Assembly: GCF_004000785.1 (NCBI RefSeq)
Contig: NZ_BILX01000006.1
Span: 62,001-126,000 of the forward strand
Origin: Paenibacillus ehimensis NBRC 15659
GTDB taxonomy: Bacteria > Bacillota > Bacilli > Paenibacillales > NBRC-103111
DNA: 64,000 nucleotides
Direction of reading: 5' to 3'
The notes under the pieces were generated by a model. The model was given only the letters and a program-made list of their open reading frames with translations, was not told where the DNA came from and made no database searches. Positions 42,700 through 51,654 of this stretch are shown here, piece after piece (positions within the stretch are counted from its first letter, which is position 1; every line of letters begins with the position of its first letter). The position numbers and the translations under genes were made by a program.

Positions 42700-44199
42700 C
42701 TACAGCTTGCCGTCGAGCTGCTGCGCCATTTTGCGGAGCGCTTCCCGCTCGGCCGCAGACAGCGTTTTGGCTGCCGGCGTATCCTTGACGATCGGAATGA
42801 CCGGCTTCTGCCGCCCCCGGCCTCCCCGGGCCGGAGCGCTCGCACTGGTTGCGCCTGCGCTGCGGCGCGTCCGCTGCTGCTCCTGATACTTCATCTGCTC
42901 GCGGATGTACTGCACCGCTTCTTCGAACGTATTGACCTGCTTGGCCAGCATGTCCGTGACGCTGAACTCGATGGACGCTCTCGACCAGGAACGTTTATTG
43001 ACATACATGTAATGAATCAAGACGTTCATGACTTCCTCGCGCAGGCCATAGTTCAAATCGACCTTGGCCAGCGTATCGAGCAGCCCGTCCGGGATCGAGC
43101 CCTGGCTGAAGATCTTCTCCAGCAAGAACGTATACGGCTCATTGCGCAAAATGTAGTTGTATTGATGCTGGTTGCATTCCCCTTGAAACAAATCGGGCAC
43201 TTCGAGGTAATATTCCATCTCGACGATTTTGTCTCCCGCCGGTTCCGTGCTCTTGCTTGCGCGGTCTTTTTCGCCGTTTTTTTCCGCAATCCTCGCCATA
43301 TACCGTGTCCGCTCTTCGGTCCGCTTTTTGTCCTGCCGGAACACTTGGTTCGCCTTGTGCTGCAGCAGTTCGAGCACGATACGGCCTTCTTCGTCGAACA
43401 CGCCGTCTTCGTCCAAAAGCCGGCATACGTCGGTCAGGAACAGGTTGTACTTTTTCGCTACAAAATTGATCGTCGCCAGCTGCTCCGGCTCGTACTTGAG
43501 CCGTTCCACAAAGTCCCGGTTCACCGATTCCCGCGGGAAGTGCATAATGATCTCCGCATACGAGTAGCCCTTGTACACGACCTCCGGCTTCGCTTCGGCA
43601 GGCTTGGCCGCCGCCGATTCGAAAAACGCCTTCTCCAGCTCGTGATCGATCACCTGCGTGTTCAGACGGAACAGCTCGTAGAACGGCACGGACAAATTTT
43701 CGGTGTTGGCGTCCGCCATTTCCTGCGCTTCGGGCAGCACCAGCTCGTCCCGCAGCGCAAACACCGCATATTTGCCGACCTTATCCCGCAGCAGCAGCGT
43801 CAGATGCTGATTCCGGAAAAATTCCGTCGGCGGCAGGGGCGCAAACAGCGTGTACTCGTATACGTAATCATCCGAAGCGGCCGCAAACCGGCGCGACGTC
43901 TTGAGCAGTCCCACCGCCTCAAGCCTTGAAGTCTGCTCGATGAACAGCTTCCGGCCGTTCTCGCTCGATTCCAGCTCCAGAGCCAGAAACAGCTTGCGCT
44001 GCTGCTCCATCGCCGAATGCCCGACCTTGTCCGCAGGCAGCTGCTGAAACAGCGTCATGTATACGCTGACGGCGTAAGCGCCGATCATCGGCTGATACAC
44101 CGCGGCCATCATCTTATAATCCAAGCTGCTTAAAGCGAAATCCCGCACCACATAGAAACGGTGATATTCGGAAAAATGCAGCAAATTCGTTATCCGCAT
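42700..44199 (-). CDS. dnaB: replication initiation and membrane attachment protein DnaB
   Basis: About 499 residues, the Bacillota DnaB (not the helicase) that brings origin DNA to the membrane and works with DnaD and DnaI. It has an N-terminal winged-helix DDBH1 region and a C-terminal DDBH2 domain (LLDTLAKVDLNYGLREEVMNVLIHYMYVNK). A basic low-complexity tail (RRSAGATSASAPARGGRGRQ) comes before the final helix. The ATG at 44199 is preferred, with GGAG about 11 nt upstream; a TTG at 44208 lies too close to that site. The symbol follows Bacillus usage. nrdR, often upstream, is not here. Confidence 0.93.
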   Translation of the reverse strand: MRITNLLHFSEYHRFYVVRDFALSSLDYKMMAAVYQPMIGAYAVSVYMTLFQQLPADKVGHSAMEQQRKLFLALELESSENGRKLFIEQTSRLEAVGLLKTSRRFAAASDDYVYEYTLFAPLPPTEFFRNQHLTLLLRDKVGKYAVFALRDELVLPEAQEMADANTENLSVPFYELFRLNTQVIDHELEKAFFESAAAKPAEAKPEVVYKGYSYAEIIMHFPRESVNRDFVERLKYEPEQLATINFVAKKYNLFLTDVCRLLDEDGVFDEEGRIVLELLQHKANQVFRQDKKRTEERTRYMARIAEKNGEKDRASKSTEPAGDKIVEMEYYLEVPDLFQGECNQHQYNYILRNEPYTFLLEKIFSQGSIPDGLLDTLAKVDLNYGLREEVMNVLIHYMYVNKRSWSRASIEFSVTDMLAKQVNTFEEAVQYIREQMKYQEQQRTRRSAGATSASAPARGGRGRQKPVIPIVKDTPAAKTLSAAEREALRKMAQQLDGKL

Positions 44200-44433
44200 T
44201 CGGTTCAAAACTCCATCCGTGATTCAAATGTTTACCCTCCATTTTACCACACAAATCGACAAAGAGGGTAGAAGGAAAAAGCAGGCTGCGGAGACCCTTG
44301 GATCGATAGATTTTCACGCTGCATCCATATTTCGATGATAATCGAATTGTAAAGCCGTTACAATAACGAACAGATCCGGAAAAGTTCACGGTTTCCCCGG
44401 AATTTCCAGCTCATTACGAAAGGTGAGGAAAAT

Positions 44434-45372
44434 ATGAATCCGATCTATTACGGGCTCCTTGTTCTGGCCACAACTTCCTTAATGGGCTCGTCCTTCGCGA
44501 TTGGGAAAATGGGGATGGCCTACTTCTCTCCGCTCCTATTGGTCGGGTGCCGCTTTACGATTGCAGGCTTGCTTATGGTTTTATGGATAATGAGGAGGCC
44601 TTTTCCGCAAACAGCCCGACACTGGACCAAATTATTTCTCATCGGACTGTTTCAAACCGCGGGAGTGATGGGCTGTATCTTCTTGAGCCTCCGAACCATT
44701 ACAGCCGGCGAGTCGTCGATCCTTACCTTCCTGAACCCCCTTCTTGTCGTCTTGCTGGGCACCCTGTTTCTTGGCATCCGATACCGGTTCTCCCAATGGC
44801 TGGGGGTGATCTTCGGCTTTATCGGGGTATACGTCACGCTCGGATTTCATTTGCAGTGGCAGGTCGGTACGATTTTGGGACTGGGAGCCGCTCTCTGCTG
44901 GTCCATCGGGACCGTTCTGATCAAAAAATGGGGCGCCGCCTTTCACCTGCGGGTGCTTACCGCTTTTCAGATGCTTTTTGGCGGACTGGTTCTGCTTGGG
45001 ATGAGCGTCACTCTGGAGACGCCGAAGCTCATCGTCACTCCGGCTTCCGTGTTTATTCTTCTATGGCTGGCCGTCATGGCCTCCATCGTCCAATTCGCCG
45101 TCTGGTTTTACCTGCTGGAAAAAGGAGATCCCGGAAAAACGAGCGCCTTTTTATTTTTGGCTCCGTTTTTTGGCGTGCTGTCGGGCTGGCTGCTTCTGGA
45201 TGAAGTGATTAAATGGTACGTCTATGCAGGCGGAGTTCTGATTTTCCTTGGCATTTTTCTGGCAAACTGGTCGCCTGCCGGCCGAAAACTCCGCACCGGA
45301 CAAACTAACGTAAGTCGTATTTTTGATACAAAAAAACACCCCCATCCGTACCGGAACCCGCCGGAGGGATAG
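44434..45372 (+). CDS. EamA-family (DMT) transporter
   Basis: 312-residue drug/metabolite transporter with ten spans in two EamA repeats (about 5-140 and 150-290). Marks are LATTSLMGSSFAIGKMG at the start, EGxxxFLNPLLVVLLG-type helices and FLFLAPFFGVLSGWLLLDE in the second repeat. Substrates of such exporters range from amino acids to nucleobases; none can be inferred. AAAGGTGAGG precedes the ATG. It is divergent from dnaB. Confidence 0.92.
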   Translation: MNPIYYGLLVLATTSLMGSSFAIGKMGMAYFSPLLLVGCRFTIAGLLMVLWIMRRPFPQTARHWTKLFLIGLFQTAGVMGCIFLSLRTITAGESSILTFLNPLLVVLLGTLFLGIRYRFSQWLGVIFGFIGVYVTLGFHLQWQVGTILGLGAALCWSIGTVLIKKWGAAFHLRVLTAFQMLFGGLVLLGMSVTLETPKLIVTPASVFILLWLAVMASIVQFAVWFYLLEKGDPGKTSAFLFLAPFFGVLSGWLLLDEVIKWYVYAGGVLIFLGIFLANWSPAGRKLRTGQTNVSRIFDTKKHPHPYRNPPEG

Positions 45373-45383
45373 GAGCGCTTTCA

Positions 45384-45668
45384 CTAAAACATTTTAAACC
45401 CTTTTTGACGCAAGGATTTGATCGTAGAGCCGCTGAGGATGGCGCCGATCAGGCCGCCGACAGCCGGGACATAATCCGCGAAGGAATATTCGGCCAGGTT
45501 CGAAGCGAGCGAGCCGGTGCCCCAGCCCCAATAAATGACCAGTCCGATCATGAGCGCTATATACCCGTAAATGGGGAACCAAGTCGTTTTCATAAGCATG
45601 TTTAGAATAAAACCGAGCCCGAAAAACAGCACGAACAGCAGCACGGTTACGATGATCAATTGCAGCAA
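45384..45668 (-). CDS. yuiB: YuiB-family membrane protein
   Basis: 94 residues with three hydrophobic spans. The start LLFVLFFGLGFILNML and end GLIGAILSGSTIKSLRQKGFKMF match the YuiB family of Bacilli, of unknown function. The start is TTG, with AAGGAG 9 nt upstream. In Bacillus subtilis yuiB also lies near the yumB/yumC NAD(P)H genes, as here. It is convergent with the EamA gene. Confidence 0.85.
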   Translation of the reverse strand: MLQLIIVTVLLFVLFFGLGFILNMLMKTTWFPIYGYIALMIGLVIYWGWGTGSLASNLAEYSFADYVPAVGGLIGAILSGSTIKSLRQKGFKMF

Positions 45669-45769
45669 AGCGGACAGCTCCTTTCCATATGCCTATATTG
45701 TATAAAAAAACAAAGGCGCGGTAAAGTGAGCCGTTGTGAACGAAATATGAAACCTGGCGGTGCGGCGGG

Positions 45770-45874
45770 CTAGAAAAAGGAACGGATGAAGCGGTACCAG
45801 CCGATGGCCGCGATCCAGAACGGGATGCTGATGAGCGTCCCCATCAAAATGCCTAGCGTTAACCGGTTTGTCAT
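45770..45874 (-). CDS. 34-residue single-span membrane peptide
   Basis: A short ORF beginning MTNRLTLGILMGTLISIPFW and ending WYRFIRSFF, with one predicted span and a basic-aromatic end. AAAGGAGG stands 8 nt before the ATG, a very strong site. An ATG 26 codons upstream has none. No family recognised. It sits between yuiB and the divergent hemQ gene. Confidence 0.6.
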   Translation of the reverse strand: MTNRLTLGILMGTLISIPFWIAAIGWYRFIRSFF

Positions 45875-46068
45875 GACGGACGCCTCCTTTAACAGGTACA
45901 TCGGCATACGGGCTCCGAATTGTAATAGCATTTTTTCCGGGAAGCCGTTCACAAAAAGTTTACCGTTTCGTCACGCACCCGCATTTGCCCTTTGCGGCCG
46001 ATTTCGCTACAATAAAACAAGCAGCTGGCAGCAGTGCCCATATTGAAGGAATAAGGGAGTGTCCGTTA

Positions 46069-46815
46069 ATGAGTGAAGTCGTACATCCATTGGATGGCTG
46101 GTATAGCTTGCATGATTTCCGCGCTATCGATTGGAACGCCTGGAAAAGCTTGACCGCCCAAGAAAGAGCGCGCGCCGAGGACGAGCTGTACACCCTGCTC
46201 GGCAAATACCAGAGCACCGAGGACCAGAAGCAGGGCAGCACCGCGTTTTATTCCATTGTCGGACAAAAAGCCGATTTCGTCTTCATGCATCTGCGTGAAA
46301 CGCTGGAAGAATTGAACGAGCTGGAAACCGAGTTTAACAAATCCATGTTCGCGCAAGTGACGATTCCGACGTATTCTTACGTCTCCGTGGTCGAGCTCGG
46401 CGCTTATATGGCCAAGCCGGGAACCGATCCGATGCAGGACCCGGATGTGGTTGCGCGCCTCAAACCGATCCTGCCGAAAGCGGGACATATCTGCTTCTAC
46501 CCGATGAACAAGAAGCGCGAGGGCAACGACAACTGGTATATGCTGCCTGCCGAAGACCGCCGCAACTTTATGCGCGGACACGGCATGATCGGCCGCAATT
46601 ATGCCGGCAAAGTGAAGCAAATCATCGGCGGCTCCATCGGTCTCGACGATTGGGAATGGGGCGTTACGCTGTTCGCGGACGATGCGCTGCAATTCAAGAG
46701 AATCGTCCATGAAATGCGCTTTGACGAAACGAGCGCCCGCTTCGGGGAGTTCGGCGATTTCTATGTCGGCAACTTGCTGAATCAAGAGAAAATGGCTTCG
46801 ATGCTGAAGCTGTAA
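46069..46815 (+). CDS. hemQ: coproheme decarboxylase (HemQ/ChdC)
   Basis: Last enzyme of the coproporphyrin-dependent haem pathway of Gram-positives. It decarboxylates two propionates of coproheme with H2O2. The 248-residue length is standard. The catalytic Tyr and Lys are in CFYPMNKKR (Y144, K148) and the proximal haem His is in MRGHGMIGR (H171), matching Y145, K149 and H172 of the Geobacillus enzyme. The ATG at 46069 follows AGGGAG by 9 nt; upstream in-frame codons to 45985 are not conserved. It is monocistronic. Confidence 0.96.
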   Translation: MSEVVHPLDGWYSLHDFRAIDWNAWKSLTAQERARAEDELYTLLGKYQSTEDQKQGSTAFYSIVGQKADFVFMHLRETLEELNELETEFNKSMFAQVTIPTYSYVSVVELGAYMAKPGTDPMQDPDVVARLKPILPKAGHICFYPMNKKREGNDNWYMLPAEDRRNFMRGHGMIGRNYAGKVKQIIGGSIGLDDWEWGVTLFADDALQFKRIVHEMRFDETSARFGEFGDFYVGNLLNQEKMASMLKL

Positions 46816-46830
46816 CGGGCCCATCAGCCC

Positions 46831-46878
46831 AAAAAAACCCTTGCTGGCATTCGCCGAAACGAAAGCTGCAAGGGTTTG
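46831..46878. terminator. terminator between hemQ and the 85-residue gene
   Basis: AAACCCTTGC...GCAAGGGTTT. The T run is longest on the minus strand (seven T), so it mainly serves the leftward gene, but the stem can work both ways. Confidence 0.8.
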
Positions 46879-46883
46879 CTCGT

Positions 46884-47141
46884 TTATTCGTCATCCTCGT
46901 CCAAGAGCTCCAGCTCTTTGCGCCGCAAGTACTCTTCCGTATCCCGGTCGCGCTGCCGCGATTTTTCCTTCAGCCGCTCGATGGCCGGAAGAATGAGGAT
47001 GTCGATTTCTTTCTGCACGATATACGACAGGTCGTAACGGTTCTGCGATTCGAGGTAATGACCTACTTCAAGGAGGGCGTTGTACCGGTCAAGCTCCTCA
47101 CGGGTCAGCAACCCCCGAACCTGAATGCTGCAGTTGCGCAT
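46884..47141 (-). CDS. conserved small coiled-coil-like protein, function unknown
   Basis: 85 residues, highly charged and predicted helical. The N-terminal CSIQVRGLLTREELDRYNALLE and middle YDLSYIVQKEIDILILP lead to an Arg/Glu-rich helix and an acidic end (LLDEDDE). No catalytic or metal motif. It starts 4 bp after the ndh stop and must be co-transcribed with it; a terminator follows. A role linked to the NADH dehydrogenase is possible by context only. Confidence 0.65.
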   Translation of the reverse strand: MRNCSIQVRGLLTREELDRYNALLEVGHYLESQNRYDLSYIVQKEIDILILPAIERLKEKSRQRDRDTEEYLRRKELELLDEDDE

Positions 47142-47145
47142 CGGT

Positions 47146-48336
47146 CTAGAAGCGGCCTTTCTTCAGCACAAGCGGAATACCGCCGATAATGTACAAGTAG
47201 CGCAGGTCGATGAGCTTTTTCATCACGGCCGCCGTGCCGCCCTTGATCTTCTTGGAGCCGACGATCCCGATCGCTTCGCCGCGTCCGAGAGAGGCTACGG
47301 TGCCTTTCGGTTTATACTCGAACTTTTTCAGCTCGGAGCCGCGGATTTGCGCTACCAGATTGTGCGCGCACACCTCGGCTTGCTGCATCGAGATTTGCGC
47401 CGTTGGCGGATACGGACGGCCTTCCGGGCTCATCACGATCGAGCAATCGCCGAGCACGTAGATGTTGTCATGCCCCGGAGCATGCAGCGTATCGTCGACC
47501 TTGATGCGGCCGCGCATCGTCTCGAAGCCGGCTTCCTCCAGCATATGGTTGCCGCGAATGCCGCCTGTCCAGATCACGGTAGCGGATTTGATTTCTTCAC
47601 CGGTTGCAAGCACGACGCCGTCCGGGGTGCACTCTTTGATGGCGGTCGCGATTTTGAACGTGACGCCTTTGTTTTTCAATACGTTCATCGCGTACTCCAC
47701 AAGCTCGGGATCGAAGCCCGGAAGCGCCGTCGGAGCCGCTTCGATGTTATATATTTTTACGAGGGATGGATCCACGTCGAATTCTTTGCACAGGTCCGGA
47801 ATCCGGTCGGCCAATTCACCGACAAACTCGATCCCGGTGAAGCCGGCGCCGCCCACAACGAAAGTCAGATAATCGGTGCGGGAAGGCTCGCGCTTGAACT
47901 TCGCGAATTGGTACTCGACGTGCTCGCGGATGAAGCGGACGCTGTTGATGGAGCGAATATTCATCGCATATTCCTTCAGCCCCGGAATGCCGAACGTTTC
48001 CGGTTCGCCGCCCAGGCCGATGACCAGGTAATCGTAAGAGAGCGTGCCCTCTTCCAGAATGACTTTTTTCTCTTGCGGCCGAATTTGAACAACGGTCGAT
48101 TTCACGAAATCGATCTTGAACTCGTCGATCAGCTTGAGAATGTTCACGCGTGCATTTTCCGGATTATCTGTCCCTGCAGCAGGCATATGCAGATGGGTCG
48201 TAATGTAATGATAGTCGTGTTTGTTTACGAGCGTGACGTCGGCTTCATTATAATTCAGCTCTTTTTGCAAACGAATAGCCGTTACGATACCGCCGTAGCC
48301 TGCGCCTAAAATGACTATTCTTGGAATTCGACTCAT
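47146..48336 (-). CDS. ndh: type II NADH dehydrogenase (YumB-like)
   Basis: 396-residue single-chain NADH:menaquinone oxidoreductase. The FAD fold is at the N terminus (IVILGAGYGGIVTAIRLQKEL), the NADH fold is near 165-200 (TFVVGGAGFTGIEFVGELAD) and the second FAD contact is NIYVLGDCSIV. The C-terminal membrane-binding helix follows (about 360-396). The length and motifs match YumB/NDH-2. The ATG follows GGAAGGGA. A Rex-like operator covers its promoter, so it is probably derepressed at high NADH. Confidence 0.93.
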   Translation of the reverse strand: MSRIPRIVILGAGYGGIVTAIRLQKELNYNEADVTLVNKHDYHYITTHLHMPAAGTDNPENARVNILKLIDEFKIDFVKSTVVQIRPQEKKVILEEGTLSYDYLVIGLGGEPETFGIPGLKEYAMNIRSINSVRFIREHVEYQFAKFKREPSRTDYLTFVVGGAGFTGIEFVGELADRIPDLCKEFDVDPSLVKIYNIEAAPTALPGFDPELVEYAMNVLKNKGVTFKIATAIKECTPDGVVLATGEEIKSATVIWTGGIRGNHMLEEAGFETMRGRIKVDDTLHAPGHDNIYVLGDCSIVMSPEGRPYPPTAQISMQQAEVCAHNLVAQIRGSELKKFEYKPKGTVASLGRGEAIGIVGSKKIKGGTAAVMKKLIDLRYLYIIGGIPLVLKKGRF

Positions 48337-48370
48337 GGTTCTATCCCTTCCATCACATATTTTTCTATAT

Positions 48371-48399
48371 AGTATATGAGTTTGAAAACTGTTTGTGAA
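48371..48399 (-). promoter_or_regulatory. promoter of ndh
   Basis: On the minus strand TTCACA (48394-48399), 17-nt spacer, TATACT (48371-48376). The -35 lies inside the Rex-like box. Confidence 0.75.
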
Positions 48400-48410
48400 A
48401 TTTTACACAA
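48393..48410. promoter_or_regulatory. Rex (redox-sensing repressor) operator
   Basis: TTGTGAAATTTTACACAA differs at few positions from the Rex consensus TTGTGAA-N4-TTCACAA. It overlaps the -35 of ndh, 57 bp before the start. Rex represses ndh in Bacillus when NAD+ is high, so the call fits known biology. The rest of 48411-48754 is AT-rich and holds no gene; a weak TTTTCA-17-TATAAT pair before yumC ends near 48713. Confidence 0.8.
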
Positions 48411-48754
48411 GCAACGCCGAAAAATGGTTTTCCTTCCTACAGGGTTCCCTCCGGCGTTTGAAAATATAAGCAAATGATGTGTATTTATACCACAGTTTTA
48501 ACCAATTCAAATGCAATAATATAATGATACGAGGCAAATAGCAAGTTTTATTTTGTTTAAAAACCCAAGAAAATCGCCAAACTAACCATGGTATCCCCTC
48601 GATTCCTTCGGCTGCTGCCTTTTGCCATATAAAAACTTTATCAGGCTAATTAATTATATCACTCATTGAAAAGTTTAATTTATATTTTCATGCCGTAACC
48701 GTACGATTATAATTAGAATGGACTTTACTATGTTTCGGAGGTGTTTGACCCACC

Positions 48755-49741
48755 ATGAGCAGCGAAATCGTCGACATTATTATCGTGGGCGGCGGCCCGG
48801 CAGGGATGTTTGCGGCGTTTTACGGAGGAATGCGCCAAGCTTCCGTTAAATTGATTGAAAGCATGCCACAACTGGGCGGTCAGCTCGCAGCGCTTTATCC
48901 GGAGAAATACATCTATGACGTAGCCGGCTTTCCGAAGGTAACGGCGCAAGAGCTTGTGAATAATTTGGAAGCGCAAATGAAGCATTTCCCGCTCTCCATC
49001 TGCCTGGAAGAAAAGGTAATGAAGGTGGAGAAAAAAGACGAGCGCCTGTTCGAAGTTACGACGGACAAAGGCGTGCATCAATCTAAAGCGGTCATCATTA
49101 CCGGAGGCGTCGGCGCGTTCGAACCGAGAAAGCTTGAACTCCCGGAAGCCGCGCAGTACGAGAAGAAAAATCTGCACTACTTCGTCAGCGACCTTCACCG
49201 CTTCGCAGGCCAAAAGGTACTGATCAGCGGCGGGGGCGATTCCGCGGTAGACTGGGCTCTGATGCTGGAACCGATCGCGGAGAAGGTCACGCTGATTCAC
49301 CGCCGCGACAAATTCCGCGCGCATGAGCACAGCGTCGAGAATCTGATGAAGTCCAAGGTGGAAGTTATCACTCCGACCGAAATCAAGAAGCTCGAAGGCC
49401 GCGACCAAATCGAGCAAGTCACGCTGGCCAACTGCAAGTCGGGCGAAGAGCGCGTCATCGATGTCGATGCAGTGATCGTCAACTTCGGCTTCGTTTCCTC
49501 CCTCGGCCCGATCGCCGAATGGGGACTCAACATCGACAACGGCTCCATCGTCGTCGACTCGCGGATGGAAACCAGCATCCCGGGCATTTTCGCTGCCGGC
49601 GATATTACGACGTACCCCGGCAAGCTGAAGCTCATCGCTGTCGGCTTCGGCGAAGCGCCGACCGCCATCAATAACGCGAAGGTGTACATCGATCCGACAG
49701 CCAAGCTGTCTCCGGGTCACAGCAGCAACATGAAATTGTAA
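48755..49741 (+). CDS. yumC: ferredoxin/flavodoxin--NADP+ reductase (YumC type)
   Basis: 328-residue thioredoxin-reductase-like FNR. The FAD site is [19 protein letters not shown], the NADPH site is [17 protein letters not shown] with [10 protein letters not shown] after it, and the second FAD site is [26 protein letters not shown]. It lacks the CxxC pair of thioredoxin reductase and has the C-terminal extension seen in Bacillus YumC. It passes electrons between NADPH and ferredoxin or flavodoxin. GGAGGTG precedes the ATG. Divergent from ndh. Confidence 0.93.
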   Translation: MSSEIVDIIIVGGGPAGMFAAFYGGMRQASVKLIESMPQLGGQLAALYPEKYIYDVAGFPKVTAQELVNNLEAQMKHFPLSICLEEKVMKVEKKDERLFEVTTDKGVHQSKAVIITGGVGAFEPRKLELPEAAQYEKKNLHYFVSDLHRFAGQKVLISGGGDSAVDWALMLEPIAEKVTLIHRRDKFRAHEHSVENLMKSKVEVITPTEIKKLEGRDQIEQVTLANCKSGEERVIDVDAVIVNFGFVSSLGPIAEWGLNIDNGSIVVDSRMETSIPGIFAAGDITTYPGKLKLIAVGFGEAPTAINNAKVYIDPTAKLSPGHSSNMKL

Positions 49742-49768
49742 AAATGCTTCATCTATATAGGCTTTAAC

Positions 49769-49806
49769 GAAAAGATCGCTCTGCTTCGGTAATGAGCGAT
49801 CTTTTT
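49769..49806. terminator. bidirectional terminator between yumC and the sugar ABC operon
   Basis: AAAAGATCGCTC, 12-nt loop, GAGCGATCTTTTT. Confidence 0.87.
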
Positions 49807-49838
49807 ATTATTACACAGCACAAGTCCCAGCGAATCAG

Positions 49839-50675
49839 TTACCCCTTAATTCCTGAAAACGTAATTCCCTGAATAAATTTTTTCTGGGTGAAGAAAAACA
49901 AAATCACGACGGGAACCGTCATCATCGTAGCCACCGCCATCATGAGCCCCCACTCCGACCCCTTCTGATTCTGAAACTGCTGAAGCCCGAGCGACATCGT
50001 ATACGAGGCTTCATTCGTCAAGTAAAGCAAGGGACCGATAAAATCCGTCCAGCTGTTCATAAATTGAAACAGCGCAACCGACAAAACGGCAGGTTTGGCT
50101 AACGGAAGAATGACCTTCCAATAAATCGTGAATTCGTGCGCCCCGTCGATTCTGGCCGCATCCAGCAATTCATCCGGAAGCCCGAGGAAAAACTGCCTGA
50201 GCAAAAAAATAAAAAACGGAGCGCCGAAGAACAAGGGAACGATTAAAGGCAGCGGCGTGCCGACCCATCCCAGCTTGTTAAACAACACGAATAACGGAAT
50301 CATCGTCACCTGACCGGGAATCATCATCACCGCTACCGTAAGCGCGAACAGCGCTTTTTTGCCGTTCCATCTCAGTTTGGCGAAGCTGTAGGCGATTAAC
50401 GGACACGAGAGGACCGCGCCCGCCGTGCTTAGAACGGTAATGACAACCGTGTTCTTGAGATAGGTGAAGAACGGGATGTACACCATGGCGTCAGAGTAAT
50501 TTTTCCACGTAAACGGCTTCGGAATCCACTCCGGAGGCCAGGTGAATATTTGCGTAGACGGCTTGAGCGAGGTAGAGACCAGCCATATAAACGGCGTAAT
50601 GAAAAAGACGGAAGCCAGAAGCAAAACCGCATGGGCCGACACGCTCGCCAGCCTGCTCTTCAATTTTTGGTTCAC
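49839..50675 (-). CDS. carbohydrate ABC transporter permease, MalG type
   Basis: 278-residue inner-membrane permease with six spans. The cytoplasmic EAA loop is DELLDAARIDGAHEFTIYWKVILPLAKPAV, which docks the shared ATPase (MsmX type). The N-terminal SLKPSTQIFTWPPEWIP segment is typical of the CUT1 second permease. The start is GTG with GGAGG 9 nt upstream. It is last of the three-gene operon. No ATPase gene lies nearby, as is common for CUT1 systems in Bacillota. Confidence 0.92.
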   Translation of the reverse strand: MNQKLKSRLASVSAHAVLLLASVFFITPFIWLVSTSLKPSTQIFTWPPEWIPKPFTWKNYSDAMVYIPFFTYLKNTVVITVLSTAGAVLSCPLIAYSFAKLRWNGKKALFALTVAVMMIPGQVTMIPLFVLFNKLGWVGTPLPLIVPLFFGAPFFIFLLRQFFLGLPDELLDAARIDGAHEFTIYWKVILPLAKPAVLSVALFQFMNSWTDFIGPLLYLTNEASYTMSLGLQQFQNQKGSEWGLMMAVATMMTVPVVILFFFTQKKFIQGITFSGIKG

Positions 50676-50690
50676 CGTGGACTCGCCTCC

Positions 50691-51584
50691 TCATTTCCCC
50701 TGATAATGAACCCACCGCTTGGAGGTCGCAAATAAGATTCCCGTCAGCAGCATGATCGCCAAGAACAGGAGCCAGGCCATCGCCGAAGCATAGCCCATTT
50801 TGAAATATTTGAACCCGTTATCATATAAATGCATGACGTAGAACATGAGCGAATGGGCCGGCGTTCCCTGCCCTTTGGTGAGCGTATACGGCAAAGTAAA
50901 TTGTTGAAACGCCCCGATGACGCCCATGACCAGATTAAAAAAAATAACCGGCGTCAGCAAAGGCAGCGTGACGTTTCGAACTTTCTGCAGCCAGTTGGCC
51001 CCATCCACTTCCGCCGCGTCATAGTAATCCTGCGAAATATCCTGCAAACCGGCTAAATAGATGACCACGGCCTGACCGATTCCCCACAAGGACATCAGGA
51101 TGAGGGACGGCTTGGACCAAAATTCGCTTCCCAGCCAAGCGGGACCGGCGATCCCAAGCTTATCCAGCATGCCGTTCACCAGGCCGAAATGGGGATTCAG
51201 CAGCCACATCCACAAGACGGCCAGAGCGACTTGGGGAACCAGCGTCGGCAAAAAATAAATCGTCCGGTAAATCGCCATCCCCTTCACCTTCATGTTCAAA
51301 AACAAGGCGAGCAGAACGCCGGACACAATGCTGAGCGGAACAAAGAACACGGCGAAGTATACGGTATTAAAGACTGCCGCCCAAAATACCTTGTCCTCCA
51401 TCAGCTCGCGGTAATTGTTAAAACCGATGAACTCCCCCGGCTCCAAAATGCTGTAGGTGGTAAAGCTGAAGTAGATGGAAGCAGCCAGCGGGAGAAGGAA
51501 AAAGATCAACAGGCCGATCAGCCAGGGCGAAGCAAACAACCAACCGTACAGCCTTTCGCCGGCTTCCACACTTTGTCTTTTCAT
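50691..51584 (-). CDS. carbohydrate ABC transporter permease, MalF type
   Basis: 297-residue permease of the CUT1 first type. It has GWLFASPWLIGLLIFFLLPL in span 1, the EAA loop SQDYYDAAEVDGANWLQKVRNVTLPLL and six spans. AGGAGG precedes the ATG. It is 15 bp before the MalG-type gene, and 70 bp after the binding protein. It forms the heterodimeric pore with its neighbour. Confidence 0.92.
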   Translation of the reverse strand: MKRQSVEAGERLYGWLFASPWLIGLLIFFLLPLAASIYFSFTTYSILEPGEFIGFNNYRELMEDKVFWAAVFNTVYFAVFFVPLSIVSGVLLALFLNMKVKGMAIYRTIYFLPTLVPQVALAVLWMWLLNPHFGLVNGMLDKLGIAGPAWLGSEFWSKPSLILMSLWGIGQAVVIYLAGLQDISQDYYDAAEVDGANWLQKVRNVTLPLLTPVIFFNLVMGVIGAFQQFTLPYTLTKGQGTPAHSLMFYVMHLYDNGFKYFKMGYASAMAWLLFLAIMLLTGILFATSKRWVHYQGK

Positions 51585-51654
51585 CGCCGAACCTCCTGTG
51601 GCGGCAGCGGGAGAGAAGCCGGAAGGCGGCTCCTCTATCGTGCCCTCTCCAAAA

